Assembly (NCBI GenBank): GCA_964552015.1
Contig: CAZKFR010000003.1
Location: 52,891-116,890 of the forward strand
Direction of reading: 5' to 3'
DNA: 64,000 bases
DNA from: Rhodocaloribacter sp964552015
GTDB taxonomy: Bacteria > Bacteroidota > Rhodothermia > Rhodothermales > ISCAR-4553
Shown here: positions 47,526 through 56,457 of the stretch, in pieces
How the letters are laid out: each line of letters begins with the position of its first letter
Position numbering within the stretch: the first letter of the stretch is position 1
Translations under genes and position numbers: made by a program
Notes under the pieces: generated by a model
Seen by the model: only the letters and a program-made list of their open reading frames with translations
Told to the model about the DNA's origin: nothing
The model's database searches: none

Positions 47526-48086
47526 TCAATGGTTCGTGAGTTCGAGAATGGTGGTGTGGTGGTTCGTATAGATGCAGATATCTGCGGCAATATGCAGGGC
47601 GTCTTCGACGATGGTACGAGCCGAGAGGTCCTGCCCGTGCTTCATCATGGCGCGAGCGGCCGCCAGGGCATAGGGCCCGCCGGACCCTATGGCGAGGACG
47701 TTGTCGTCCGGCTCGATCACGTCGCCGTTGCCGCTGATGAGCAGCAGCCGGTCGCGAGCGGCCACGGCCAGCAGGGCTTCCAGCCGGCGGAGGAAACGAT
47801 CCGTGCGCCAGTCCTTGGCCAGTTCGACGGCCGAGCGGATCACGTTGCCGCCATATTGCTGCAGTTTCTCCTCGAACCGCTCGAACAACGTAAAGGCGTC
47901 GGCCGTGGCGCCGGCAAAACCGGCCAGAATCTTTCCGTCGTGCAGCGCCCGCACTTTCTGGGCGCGGTGTTTCATCACCGTATCCCCCATCGTGGCCTGA
48001 CCATCCGAACCCAGCGCGACCTGTCCGTTCCAGTGCACGCCGACGACGGTGGTACCATGCAGTAGGCCCGGCGAGAAACGATGCAT
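47526..48086 (-). CDS. hslV: ATP-dependent protease peptidase subunit HslV
   Basis: A 186-residue proteasome-like peptidase. An 11-residue propeptide (MHRFSPGLLHG) precedes catalytic Thr12 in TTVVGVHWNG. Further conserved blocks are GSDGQATMGDTVMKH, AGFAGATADAFTLFERFE, LAKDWRTDR and IGSGGPYALAAARA. Together with HslU it forms the HslUV protease that degrades misfolded proteins, often under heat stress. The open frame to 48245 is not conserved; 48086 gives the expected N-terminus. Confidence 0.96.
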   Translation of the reverse strand: MHRFSPGLLHGTTVVGVHWNGQVALGSDGQATMGDTVMKHRAQKVRALHDGKILAGFAGATADAFTLFERFEEKLQQYGGNVIRSAVELAKDWRTDRFLRRLEALLAVAARDRLLLISGNGDVIEPDDNVLAIGSGGPYALAAARAMMKHGQDLSARTIVEDALHIAADICIYTNHHTTILELTNH

Positions 48087-48371
48087 TCGTGATTCCAATG
48101 TTCGTGGGTTGGTGTAGCTACTCACTTGTAAAATTGCTGTTTCAAACTGCCTGCGGCGCGAGAGCCTTGTGCCGCAGGCAGGATGAGGCCCTGTAACTTC
48201 TTTAAAGAAAAAAATAGGAAAAAATCTGTGTATTTTGCCATACACGGCGTAGCCTGCAAGGCTCCCCCGAGAGGGATCGCAAAATACTTGTTGTTACATG
48301 TAAAAACCACGTCCTTCGATGGAGCAGGATTTTTTTTCGATAAAAACGTACCGGTGGGCTCGGTTCGCAGG
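48087..48371 (-). other. AT-rich leader/promoter region between dacB and hslV
   Basis: About 285 bases, much richer in A and T than the genes (48190-48350). It holds a perfect 10-bp inverted repeat TGCCTGCGGC/GCCGCAGGCA (48148-48157 with 48171-48180), a GTGTAT/ATACAC pair around 48226-48246, and an ATTTTGC/GCAAAAT pair around 48231-48283. The 10-bp hairpin may end the dacB transcript; the AT-rich part may carry the hslV promoter. No gene was seen. Confidence 0.45.
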
Positions 48372-50009
48372 TCAGGGGCGTCTGGTAGGAAGGGGGGCCG
48401 GGTCAACCAGCAGGCGGACGGCCTCGTCCATGGTGGCCCGGACATCCCGGGTCTTGGTCGTATAGTGGTTGGCCATCAGCACGAAGGCATACGGCGTTCC
48501 GTCCGTGGACGTTACGTACCCGCTCAGCGTGCTCACGTTGCCGACGGTACCGGTCTTGGCACGCACCCGGCCCCGCACAGGCGTATCCCGGAAGCGGTAT
48601 TCGAGCGTACCGTCTTCGCCGCCGACGGGAAGCGAGCCCAGGAACGCTTCCCGGACGGCCGGGTCCGGGTGGTGCCACAGGTAGGTCAGCAGCCGGGAGG
48701 TCATCTCGGCCGTGACCAGGTTGAGTCGCGACAGGCCGGAGCCGTCGACGAGCTGGACCCGGCTCGTATCGATGCCGGCGCGCACCAGGGTTTCCATGAC
48801 AGCGGCCAGGCCCCGCTCCGCCGAGCCGGGCAAGGACAGGCTGTCCGAAGCGGCCCGTTCGGCCCCCAGCGTGCGTAGCAGTTGCTCGGCGTAGAGATTC
48901 TGGCTCTCTTTGTTGATGACCTCGACGATACGGGCCAGCGGCGGAGAAAGATGCGTGGCCACGCGAAGGAGCGCATCGTCCTCGTAGTCCGGCTTGATCG
49001 ACAGGTCGTCCACATCAACGGGCCGCCCCTGGACCGCGATGCCCTGACGCAGCAAGGTTTCCCGGAGCACGTGGACGAAATACCGTGTCGGGTTGTTGAC
49101 CGTGAGCGACTCGGTGTCCGGCCGGTCGGCGGGAACGCGGCTGTAGAGGCGGAGGATGTTGGTGCCCCGCAGACGCTCGTAGCCTTCGTCCAGCGACGAG
49201 TCTGCCGGAAGGGTCAGCGTCTGATTGACGACGCGGACGTAATCGGTGCTGTCGGGCTCCCAGAAGATGCGTGCCGGCGCGCCGGGGGTGGTCGGGGCAA
49301 TGGTGACGTCGACGCAGTTGTCGTTGAACGAGAGCCCGCTGATCTCGGCCCCGTACCAGTACGTCTCATCGTCCCAGCTCCAGCCGTAGCCCAGCGGGAC
49401 ATCGTCGAAGACGTCGTCGTCGCCGATGAGGTCGCCCTCGATGCGTGTGATGCCGGCGGCGCGGAGAGAGTCCGCCCAGGCTCGAAAGACCGCCGTGCGA
49501 TCCCCGTCGGTAAAGCGCCCGCCGATGGACGGGTCGCCCGAACCGCGCACGATCAGGTTGCCCCGGAGTACGCCGTTCGCGACGGGGCCGTCCGCGTAGA
49601 GGACCGTCTGATAGCGGTAGTCGGGGCCGAGTTGTTCGAGCGCGGCGGCCGTGGTGTACAACTTGGTGTTGGAGGCCGGGATGAAGCTGCGTCGGGCGTT
49701 GCGTTCGTAGACGATCGTGCCGTCGGTCAGGTCAACGATCCGTGCGGCCCACCAGGCATTTTCGTACCGGGGGGCGTCGAAGAGCGCATCCAGGCGGGAT
49801 GGAAGCGTCTGGGCCCGGATGTGCTGAGGCGCGCACGCGAGGAGACAGGTCAGCAGGAGGAGGCCAACGCGGCTCTGCAGGGCGCACCGATCGGAGAAAA
49901 CCGGCGCATGACGTAAGGCCCGTGCAGAACGGGTCGGTAAGCCAGGCGCCAGCCGTGCAGAGCCCCGGGGGACTCGAGGGGACGCGCAGGTCGTGGCGAA
50001 GGCATGCAT
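48372..50009 (-). CDS. dacB: D-alanyl-D-alanine carboxypeptidase/endopeptidase PBP4 (S13 family)
   Basis: A 545-residue penicillin-binding protein 4-type enzyme trimming or cutting peptidoglycan peptides in the periplasm. The SxxK motif is SNTK (Ser113-Lys116), the SxN-type motif lies in DGSGLSRLN, and KTG is in RAKTGTVGN. The hydrophobic signal segment (50-59) ends LLAC, with a possible lipid attachment at Cys59. The N-terminal 45 residues before it are long for a signal; the next in-frame start codons upstream are even longer, so the start is uncertain. It lies after mreC in a mreB-mreC-dacB order. Confidence 0.9.
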   Translation of the reverse strand: MHAFATTCASPRVPRGSARLAPGLPTRSARALRHAPVFSDRCALQSRVGLLLLTCLLACAPQHIRAQTLPSRLDALFDAPRYENAWWAARIVDLTDGTIVYERNARRSFIPASNTKLYTTAAALEQLGPDYRYQTVLYADGPVANGVLRGNLIVRGSGDPSIGGRFTDGDRTAVFRAWADSLRAAGITRIEGDLIGDDDVFDDVPLGYGWSWDDETYWYGAEISGLSFNDNCVDVTIAPTTPGAPARIFWEPDSTDYVRVVNQTLTLPADSSLDEGYERLRGTNILRLYSRVPADRPDTESLTVNNPTRYFVHVLRETLLRQGIAVQGRPVDVDDLSIKPDYEDDALLRVATHLSPPLARIVEVINKESQNLYAEQLLRTLGAERAASDSLSLPGSAERGLAAVMETLVRAGIDTSRVQLVDGSGLSRLNLVTAEMTSRLLTYLWHHPDPAVREAFLGSLPVGGEDGTLEYRFRDTPVRGRVRAKTGTVGNVSTLSGYVTSTDGTPYAFVLMANHYTTKTRDVRATMDEAVRLLVDPAPLPTRRP

Positions 50010-50143
50010 GAAGGGGGGGCGAAAAAAAGGGGAGGCCCGTAGGAGAAGGAAGCCGGAAGAATACGTATGGGACAAATTAAATCGTCGCAAAGATAGGGAA
50101 AAAATGCGAGCGGGAATATAGGAAATGTTCCTGCATGCCGCGC

Positions 50144-50983
50144 TCACCGTGCGGATGAGGAGGTGCCGGTAACGAGCGGGCGTGGCAGGGTTCTTTCCGG
50201 TTGCGGTTTCTGCATGACGACGAAGGCAAAGGTGGCGTCGTCCAGGCGGGCGAAGGGGCGGACGTAGATGAGCAATTCATTACGCCCCGGGCGGGCGGCG
50301 ACCGAGTCGATCACGCCGATGGGGTAGCCCGCCGGAAAGATGCCGCTGTACCCGCTCGTGACGACGGTCTGCCCTTTCTGCACGGGTTCCGTCTTGACGA
50401 CGAACTCCAGGAGGAGTCGATCCGGGTCGTTCCCTTCCCAGCGGAGGATGCCATCGACGCGCAGGGGCTGGATACGGGCCGGCACGCGGAAGTCGGTGTC
50501 GAGGTAGGTCATCACCTCGGCATAATGTGTGGAGACGAGTTCGGTGCGCCCCAGGATACCGCGTGTATCGATGACGGCCATGTCCTCGGTTACGCCCTCG
50601 GCCGAACCGGCGTCGATGAGGAGGCGTCGGCGCTGACTGTCTTTCGAAAGGATGTGGACGGGCCGGACCGGAACGTCCAGCGTGTCGACCAGCCCCAGCA
50701 TACGGCGGAGGATGGCGTTCTCCTGACGAGCCTCACGGGACCGGGCCACCTCGCTGGAGAGGCGAATGTTTTCGGCCCGCAGCCGGTCATTTTCCTCGAG
50801 GGCACGCACGAAACTGCCGGCCCAGGCGAAATAACGCTCCACCTGTCCGGTCACTTCGAGGGCTCTGGCCCGGAGCAGGCGCACCACCGGCTCGTTCCGG
50901 GCCAGGAGCGTGACCACCGAGAGGGTCAGCAGGACGAACAGCAGGACCCAGTCGCGGAGGCGCTCCCAGAGTTGAACGTTCAT
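50144..50983 (-). CDS. mreC: Rod shape-determining protein MreC
   Basis: A 279-residue MreC. One membrane helix (about 12-29) precedes a coiled coil (60-95, EENDRLRAENIRLSSEVARS) and the two beta-domains (PVRPVHILSKDSQRRRLLID; VVTSGYSGIFPAGYPIG). MreC scaffolds the elongasome in the periplasm and activates PBP2/RodA. The conserved neighbour mreB is directly upstream (33 nt). No mreD or PBP2 gene follows; dacB takes that place. Confidence 0.93.
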   Translation of the reverse strand: MNVQLWERLRDWVLLFVLLTLSVVTLLARNEPVVRLLRARALEVTGQVERYFAWAGSFVRALEENDRLRAENIRLSSEVARSREARQENAILRRMLGLVDTLDVPVRPVHILSKDSQRRRLLIDAGSAEGVTEDMAVIDTRGILGRTELVSTHYAEVMTYLDTDFRVPARIQPLRVDGILRWEGNDPDRLLLEFVVKTEPVQKGQTVVTSGYSGIFPAGYPIGVIDSVAARPGRNELLIYVRPFARLDDATFAFVVMQKPQPERTLPRPLVTGTSSSAR

Positions 50984-51016
50984 GCCGGTGGGTGTCGGGC
51001 GGGCGGATCACAGCGC

Positions 51017-52036
51017 TCAGGTGAGCACCTTCTCGTACTTTTCCGGTTCCTCGAGGACGGCTCCGGTGCCGCGGACGACGGCCGTCAGCGGGTCCTCGGC
51101 GACGTAGACGGGCAGGTCCACACGCCCTTTGATGAGGGTGTCGAGCCCCTTGAGCAGCGCGCCGCCCCCCGTCAGCATGATGCCGCGTTCGAGGATGTCG
51201 GCGCCCAGTTCCGGCGGGGTGCGTTCCAGGCACCGGATGACCGCGGCGGCGATCTGGCTGATCCCCTCGCGCAGGGCTTCCCGCACGTCCTCCGACGAGA
51301 TCTTGCGAACCTTCGGGATCCCGCTGACCAGGTCGCGGCCCTTGACGGAGACCTCCAGTTCGGGGTCGAGTTCGATGGCGCTCCCCACCTCGCACTTGAT
51401 CCGTTCGGCCGTGCGCTGTCCGATCAGCAGGTTGTGGTTTCGCTTGAAGTACTGCACGATGGCGTTGTCGAGCTCGTTGCCGCCGATGCGGATGGACTCG
51501 TCGATGACGATGCCGTTGAGGGCGATCACGGCAATCTCGGTGGTGCCCCCGCCGATGTCGACGATCATGTTGCCCACCGGCTCGGAGACGTTGAGGCCGA
51601 TCCCGATGGCCGCCGCCATCGGTTCGTCGATGAGGTACACCTGCCGTGCGCCGGCATGCTCGGCCGAATCGCGTACGGCCCGCTTCTCGACCTCGGTGAT
51701 GCCGCTCGGTACACAGACGACCATCCGCCGGATGGAGGTGATCCAGCTCGTCTGCACCTTTCGGATCAGGTGGCGGATGAGCTGCTCGGCCACCTCGAAG
51801 TCGGCAATGACGCCGTCCTTGAGCGGGCGAATCGTTTCGATCTCGCGGTGGGTGCGCTCGTGCATCTGCTGGGCCTCGTGGCCCACGGCAATCACCTTGC
51901 GTGTGCTGCGGTGCAGCGCCACGATACTCGGCTCATTCAGCACGATCCCCCGGCCTTTGATGTAGATCAGCGTGTTGGCCGTGCCCAGGTCGATGGCAAC
52001 GTCGGTCGCGAAATTGAGGAAGCCCATGGAGTTCAC
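51017..52036 (-). CDS. mreB: Rod shape-determining protein MreB
   Basis: A 339-residue bacterial actin. Phosphate and adenosine motifs are DLGTANTLIY, VDIGGGTTEIAVIAL and TGGGALLKGLD. It polymerises on the membrane and guides lateral wall growth, implying rod-shaped cells. The start is MNSMGFLNFATDVAID; the second Met is also possible. It lies 111 nt after purH and 33 nt before mreC. Confidence 0.97.
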   Translation of the reverse strand: MNSMGFLNFATDVAIDLGTANTLIYIKGRGIVLNEPSIVALHRSTRKVIAVGHEAQQMHERTHREIETIRPLKDGVIADFEVAEQLIRHLIRKVQTSWITSIRRMVVCVPSGITEVEKRAVRDSAEHAGARQVYLIDEPMAAAIGIGLNVSEPVGNMIVDIGGGTTEIAVIALNGIVIDESIRIGGNELDNAIVQYFKRNHNLLIGQRTAERIKCEVGSAIELDPELEVSVKGRDLVSGIPKVRKISSEDVREALREGISQIAAAVIRCLERTPPELGADILERGIMLTGGGALLKGLDTLIKGRVDLPVYVAEDPLTAVVRGTGAVLEEPEKYEKVLT

Positions 52037-52115
52037 AGAGGCTGAGAGGTCCGGCCGGGAACGCGTAGCCGGACGGCGGAACCTGAAAGTGGGAGGAAAG
52101 GGGGCACACTCCGTG

Positions 52116-52144
52116 CCGCCGGAATATACTACATTCCACGGCGG
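52116..52144. repeat. Hairpin between purH and mreB
   Basis: CCGCCGGAAT (52116-52125) pairs with ATTCC-AC-GGCGG (52133-52144) around a 7-nt loop, right after the purH stop. There is no T tract. On the minus strand the loop holds AGTATATTCC, a possible -10 element, so it may instead belong to the mreB promoter. Confidence 0.35.
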
Positions 52145-52147
52145 ATG

Positions 52148-53749
52148 CTAGTGCCGGAAGTGGCGTTTTCCTGTAAATACCATCGCAATGCCGTGTTCGT
52201 TCGCGGCCGCGATCACTTCGTCATCGCGTATGGAGCCGCCGGGCTGGATGACGGCGCGTGCGCCATGCCGGGCCGCTTCGAGCAGGCCGTCTGCAAAGGG
52301 GAAGAAGGCATCCGAGGCGACCACGGAACCGGTGAAATCCAGGCCGGATTTGCGGCCTTTCTGGATGGCGATCTCGGCGCTGTCGATCCGGCTCATCTGG
52401 CCGGCGCCGATGCCGAGGGTGGCCCCGTCCCGGGCGTATACGATGGCGTTGCTCTTGACGTGCTTGACGACGCGCCAGGCGAAGTCGAGGTCGCGCCACT
52501 CCTGTTCGGTGGGGGCGCGCTCGGTGACGACGCGGTACGTGGCGTGCTGGGTGGCCGCGTCCCCGAGCACGGGGTCCCGTTCCTGCACGAGCAGGCCGCC
52601 CAGCACGGACCGCACGTCGAAGGCGGTATCGGTGCGGGCCGGCGCCTTCGTGCGGATCAGCCGGCGGTTCTTCTTCTGCCTGAGGAAGTCGAGTACCCCT
52701 TCCTCGAAGTCCGGAGCCAGGATGATCTCGGTAAAGACCCGGTCGATGGCCTCGGCCGTGGCCCGGTCCAGCGGACGGTTGACGACGACGATCCCGCCGA
52801 AGGGGGACTGCCGGTCGGTGGCGAAGGCGCGTGCGTAGGCGTCGGGGAGGGTGTCGGCCGTGGCGACGCCGCAGGGGTTGGTGTGCTTGAGGATGGCGCA
52901 GGTCGGTGGTGCGTCACGGAACTCGTCGATGAGCAGGAGCGCCGCGTTGAGGTCGAGCAGGTTGTTGAACGAAAGCGCCTTGCCGTGCAGCTGCTCGAAG
53001 TAGGGTGAGGGGTCGCCGTAGAGGGCCGCGGCCTGGTGCGGGTTCTCGCCGTAGCGAAGCGCCTGGGCCCGGGGCAGCGTCACCGAGAAGGCCGGCGGCA
53101 TGGCGGCCTGGGGCTCGGCGGCGGTCGTCCGCGCGAAGTAGTCGGCGACGGCCCGGTCGTAGGCGGCCGTCAGGGCGAAGGCCCGGTGCGCCAGGCGGCG
53201 GCGCGTTGCCAGCGAGAGGGTGCCGTGATGGGCGTCCATCTCGTCGGCCACCACGGCGTAGTCCTCGGGCGAGGTGACCACGCCCACGAAGAAGAAATTC
53301 TTCGCGGCGGCGCGGACCATGGTCGGCCCGCCGATGTCGATGTGTTCGACGGCCACCGCATCGCTCACGTCGTCCCCGACGGTGGCCTCCTGGAAGGGAT
53401 AGAGGTTGACCACGACCAGGTCGATGAGGGGGAGGCCCTGCGCGTCGAGTTGGGCGAGGTCGTCGGGGGCGGTCCGTCGGGCCAGAAGACCGCCGTGGAT
53501 GGCCGGATGCAGCGTCTTGACCCGGCCGTCGAGGATTTCGGGGAAGCCCGTCACCTCGGCCACGTCGTGCACGGGCAGGCCGGCCTCGCGCAACGCCCGC
53601 GCCGTGCCGCCCGTCGAGATCAACGTGACGCCGTGGGCGTGCAGGCGCCGGGCAAAATCGACGAGGCCCGTCTTGTCGTAGACCGAGAGGAGGGCACGAC
53701 GGATGGGATAACGGTCTTCCGGGGGCGGGAGGTCTCGGACGTGGATCAT
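52148..53749 (-). CDS. purH: Bifunctional AICAR transformylase/IMP cyclohydrolase
   Basis: A 533-residue enzyme for the last two steps of IMP synthesis, using 10-formyl-THF. The cyclohydrolase domain (1-205) has LISTGGTARALREAG and VKTLHPAIHGGLL; the transformylase domain has LRYGENPHQ, FNNLLDLNAA and the catalytic KHTNPCG. The purH-mreB-mreC neighbourhood is known from Bacteroidota genomes. The start at MIHVRDLPPPEDRYPIRR is slightly longer than in E. coli. Confidence 0.96.
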   Translation of the reverse strand: MIHVRDLPPPEDRYPIRRALLSVYDKTGLVDFARRLHAHGVTLISTGGTARALREAGLPVHDVAEVTGFPEILDGRVKTLHPAIHGGLLARRTAPDDLAQLDAQGLPLIDLVVVNLYPFQEATVGDDVSDAVAVEHIDIGGPTMVRAAAKNFFFVGVVTSPEDYAVVADEMDAHHGTLSLATRRRLAHRAFALTAAYDRAVADYFARTTAAEPQAAMPPAFSVTLPRAQALRYGENPHQAAALYGDPSPYFEQLHGKALSFNNLLDLNAALLLIDEFRDAPPTCAILKHTNPCGVATADTLPDAYARAFATDRQSPFGGIVVVNRPLDRATAEAIDRVFTEIILAPDFEEGVLDFLRQKKNRRLIRTKAPARTDTAFDVRSVLGGLLVQERDPVLGDAATQHATYRVVTERAPTEQEWRDLDFAWRVVKHVKSNAIVYARDGATLGIGAGQMSRIDSAEIAIQKGRKSGLDFTGSVVASDAFFPFADGLLEAARHGARAVIQPGGSIRDDEVIAAANEHGIAMVFTGKRHFRH

Positions 53750-53878
53750 GGCAGGTGCGCGGCGGTCGGATCGGGTGAAGGAGGGACGGACCCACAGGGG
53801 CCCTATGACCGCATCAACTTACGCCATACGGGCTGCGTCCGACGCGAAAAATTGTGCGAAATCGCGCCGTGCGCGGCT

Positions 53879-56167
53879 TCATTCGGCCAGCACGAAGTCG
53901 ATCTCGCGCGTTTCCAGGTTGGCCGCCGCCACGGTGACGCGCACCGCGTCCCCGAGACGAAACGTACGCCCGGACGAGAGCCCCACCAGCCGGTAGTTGC
54001 GCTCGTCGTACTCGTAGAAATCGTCGTCGAGGTCGCGCACGTGCACCATCCCTTCCACCAGGAGATCGGTCAACTCGACGAAGATGCCGAAGCTGGTCAC
54101 GCCGCTGACGACCCCGTCGAACGTCTCGCCGACATGGTTCGCGATAAACTCAACCTGTTTGAGTTTGACGGATTCCCGCTCAGCCTGGACGGCGGCCCGC
54201 TCGCGTTCGGAGGCATGTTCGCACCGGGCCTGCAGATCGTCCACATCGGCGTTCTTCTGGCCGGTGGCGTACGCTTTCAGCAGGCGGTGCACCATCAGGT
54301 CGGGATAGCGTCGGATGGGGCTGGTGAAGTGGGTGTAATGCTTGAAGCCCAGGCCGAAGTGCCCGATGTTGTTTGTGTCGTAGCGGGCTTTGGCCATCGC
54401 CCGGAGCGCGGCTTCTTCGATGACGGGTTCCTGCGGGGTGCCTTTGACGGCCTGCAACAGGTCGTTGAGCTGTTTCGGGTCCACCCTGCCGTCCTTCAGG
54501 TCCAGCCGGTATCCGAAGGCGCGGATGTAGTCGGCCAGCTGCCGCATCTTCTCCTCGTCGGGCTGGTCGTGGACGCGGTAGACGAACGGCTTCGGGTTCT
54601 TTCGCATCCCGATGTGCTCGGCGACGGTCCGGTTGGCCAGCAGCATGAACTCCTCGATGAGCCGGTTGGCGTCCATGCGTTCCTTCCGGATGATCTCGAC
54701 CGGGTGGCCCTGCTCGTCGAGTACGACCCGCACTTCGGGCAGGTCGAAGTCGATCGAGCCGGAGGCCATCCGCTTGCGCGTGAGCGTGCGTGCGAGTTTG
54801 TTGGCGCGTCGGACGTCGGCGGCGAAGGGATGACGCTGGTTTTTTCCTTCGATGATGGCCTGGGCCTCTTCGTAGGTGAACCGCTGCTTCGAGTGGATGA
54901 TCGTCTCGCGGATCTGGTAGCGCACGACCTTCCCGCGCGGCGTGACTTCCATGATGCACGAGAACGTGAGCTTGTCCTCATGCGGGCGCAGGGAGCAGAC
55001 CACGTTCGAGAGTTTCTCGGGCAGCATCGGGATGACACGGTCCACCAGGTAGACGCTGGTGCTGCGGGCCAGGGCTTCTTCGTCGAGGGCGGTGCCGGGG
55101 CGCACGTAGTGGCTCACGTCGGCAATGTGGACGCCCACTTCGTAGTGGCCGTTGTCGAGCTTCTCGATGTGGATGGCGTCGTCGAAGTCTTTCGCATCGA
55201 CGGGGTCGATGGTGAAGATGCGTTTGTGGCGCAGGTCCAGCCGGCGGGACCTCTCGGCGCGGGGAATCTCGGCCCGGAGGGCGTCGGCCTCGGCCAGCAC
55301 CTGCTCCGGGAACTCCGCCTTGACGTCCATACTCAGGGCCAGCGCCAGCACACGTACCGCCGGGTCGTCGGCCCGCCCGATGACCTGCAGGACCCGGCCT
55401 TCGGGGCGCGCGTGCGGGTCGTCGAACAGGTCGATCGAGACGACGACCTTGTCTCCGTTCCGGGCCCCATGGAAGGCTTCGCGGGGCACGTAAATGTCGT
55501 GCACGATCCGGGTGTCGTCAGGGCGGACGAGGGCGAAGTGCCCTTTCTTGAGGAAGGTGCCCACGGTACGGGTACGCCGCCGTTCGAGCACCTCGAGCAC
55601 CTCGGCCTCATGGCGCTGGTCGCCGCGCCGGTGGGCGGCCAGGCCGATACGCACCCGGTCGCCGTCGAGCGCCGTGCCCATGCGGTTGGCCGGGACGTAG
55701 TAGTCGTCCGCTTCCCCCTCGACGGTGACGAAGCCAAAGCCCCGCGGATGCACGCTCAGGGTGCCCACCAGCTTTTTGGGCTGCGGACGATAGGCATACC
55801 GGTTGCCTTTCCTACGGGCCACGAGACGTTGTTCGGCCAGGTGCGTGAGCGTCTCCTGAAAGAGGGCGTACGCTTCCTGCTCCTTCACGCCGAGATGCCG
55901 GGCGATCTCCTTCGGCCGGTAGGCTTTCTGTCCATTACGGCGCAGGAAGCCGAGGATGGCACGCTTCATGGTTTCCGGCGTCCCGGGCACGGAACGCGGC
56001 GTTTCCTTGCGCGGCTCGCGCGCCGGTTTTTCCTGGCGTTTGGACCGGGTCTTGCGCGCCGGTTTTTCCTGGCGCGACGGTTTGTTCTTGCCGGTCGAGG
56101 TGGCCGTTTTTGGGGCCGCGTTCGTCTTGAGGTCTTTGTTCTTTCTGGTCTTCTTGGTTCTTGCCAC
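53879..56167 (-). CDS. rnr: Ribonuclease R
   Basis: A 762-residue 3'-5' exoribonuclease degrading structured RNA. A Lys/Arg-rich tail (1-60) precedes a winged-helix part (about 66-118), cold-shock domains, the RNB catalytic domain with DPVDAKDFDDAIHIE (metal-binding Asp) and a C-terminal S1 domain (about 680-760). The tail contains repeated RQEKPAR units and resembles RNA-binding extensions. The start codon is GTG (56165-56167); no ATG fits better. It stands alone between purH and tamB. Confidence 0.93.
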   Translation of the reverse strand: MARTKKTRKNKDLKTNAAPKTATSTGKNKPSRQEKPARKTRSKRQEKPAREPRKETPRSVPGTPETMKRAILGFLRRNGQKAYRPKEIARHLGVKEQEAYALFQETLTHLAEQRLVARRKGNRYAYRPQPKKLVGTLSVHPRGFGFVTVEGEADDYYVPANRMGTALDGDRVRIGLAAHRRGDQRHEAEVLEVLERRRTRTVGTFLKKGHFALVRPDDTRIVHDIYVPREAFHGARNGDKVVVSIDLFDDPHARPEGRVLQVIGRADDPAVRVLALALSMDVKAEFPEQVLAEADALRAEIPRAERSRRLDLRHKRIFTIDPVDAKDFDDAIHIEKLDNGHYEVGVHIADVSHYVRPGTALDEEALARSTSVYLVDRVIPMLPEKLSNVVCSLRPHEDKLTFSCIMEVTPRGKVVRYQIRETIIHSKQRFTYEEAQAIIEGKNQRHPFAADVRRANKLARTLTRKRMASGSIDFDLPEVRVVLDEQGHPVEIIRKERMDANRLIEEFMLLANRTVAEHIGMRKNPKPFVYRVHDQPDEEKMRQLADYIRAFGYRLDLKDGRVDPKQLNDLLQAVKGTPQEPVIEEAALRAMAKARYDTNNIGHFGLGFKHYTHFTSPIRRYPDLMVHRLLKAYATGQKNADVDDLQARCEHASERERAAVQAERESVKLKQVEFIANHVGETFDGVVSGVTSFGIFVELTDLLVEGMVHVRDLDDDFYEYDERNYRLVGLSSGRTFRLGDAVRVTVAAANLETREIDFVLAE
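56018..56074. repeat. Two 21-bp direct copies inside the rnr 5' end
   Basis: Identical 21-bp copies at 56018-56038 and 56054-56074 (36-nt period) encode the repeated RQEKPAR unit in the basic tail of RNase R. The in-frame period suggests a recent tandem duplication. Confidence 0.75.
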
Positions 56168-56457
56168 GTTGTGTCAGAAATAGGTTGTAAAAGAGACGGG
56201 TTGTAGGGGCCGTTCGACCGGATGGACGCCAACGATCCGGGGGGAGGGTCCGTACAGATAACGGTGCCGAAACGTTACGGGACCGGAAAACGGGAGCGGA
56301 GCGAACGCCATGAAGGAGGTGCGGGACCTGGCATGGGAAGGACCCACGGAAGGAGGGACCATCACACGGGCGAATCAACCCTGAAGGAGCGGGCTTGTTT
56401 CATGCCGGCGGACCAGGCGAGGTTGGCGAGGCGTTCTTGCTCAAAAATCTGCATACC
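56168..56457 (-). other. Region between tamB and rnr
   Basis: 290 bases after the tamB stop and before rnr. The part near rnr is AT-richer (TTTTACAACC and TATTTCTG on the minus strand), which could be a promoter, but no motif is convincing. Nothing else was seen. Confidence 0.3.

Noticed and set aside
53036..56206. 1056-codon open frame on the + strand
   Set aside because: It is antisense to purH and rnr, with low-complexity, His/Gly/Val/Asp-rich translation typical of the opposite strand of GC-rich genes.
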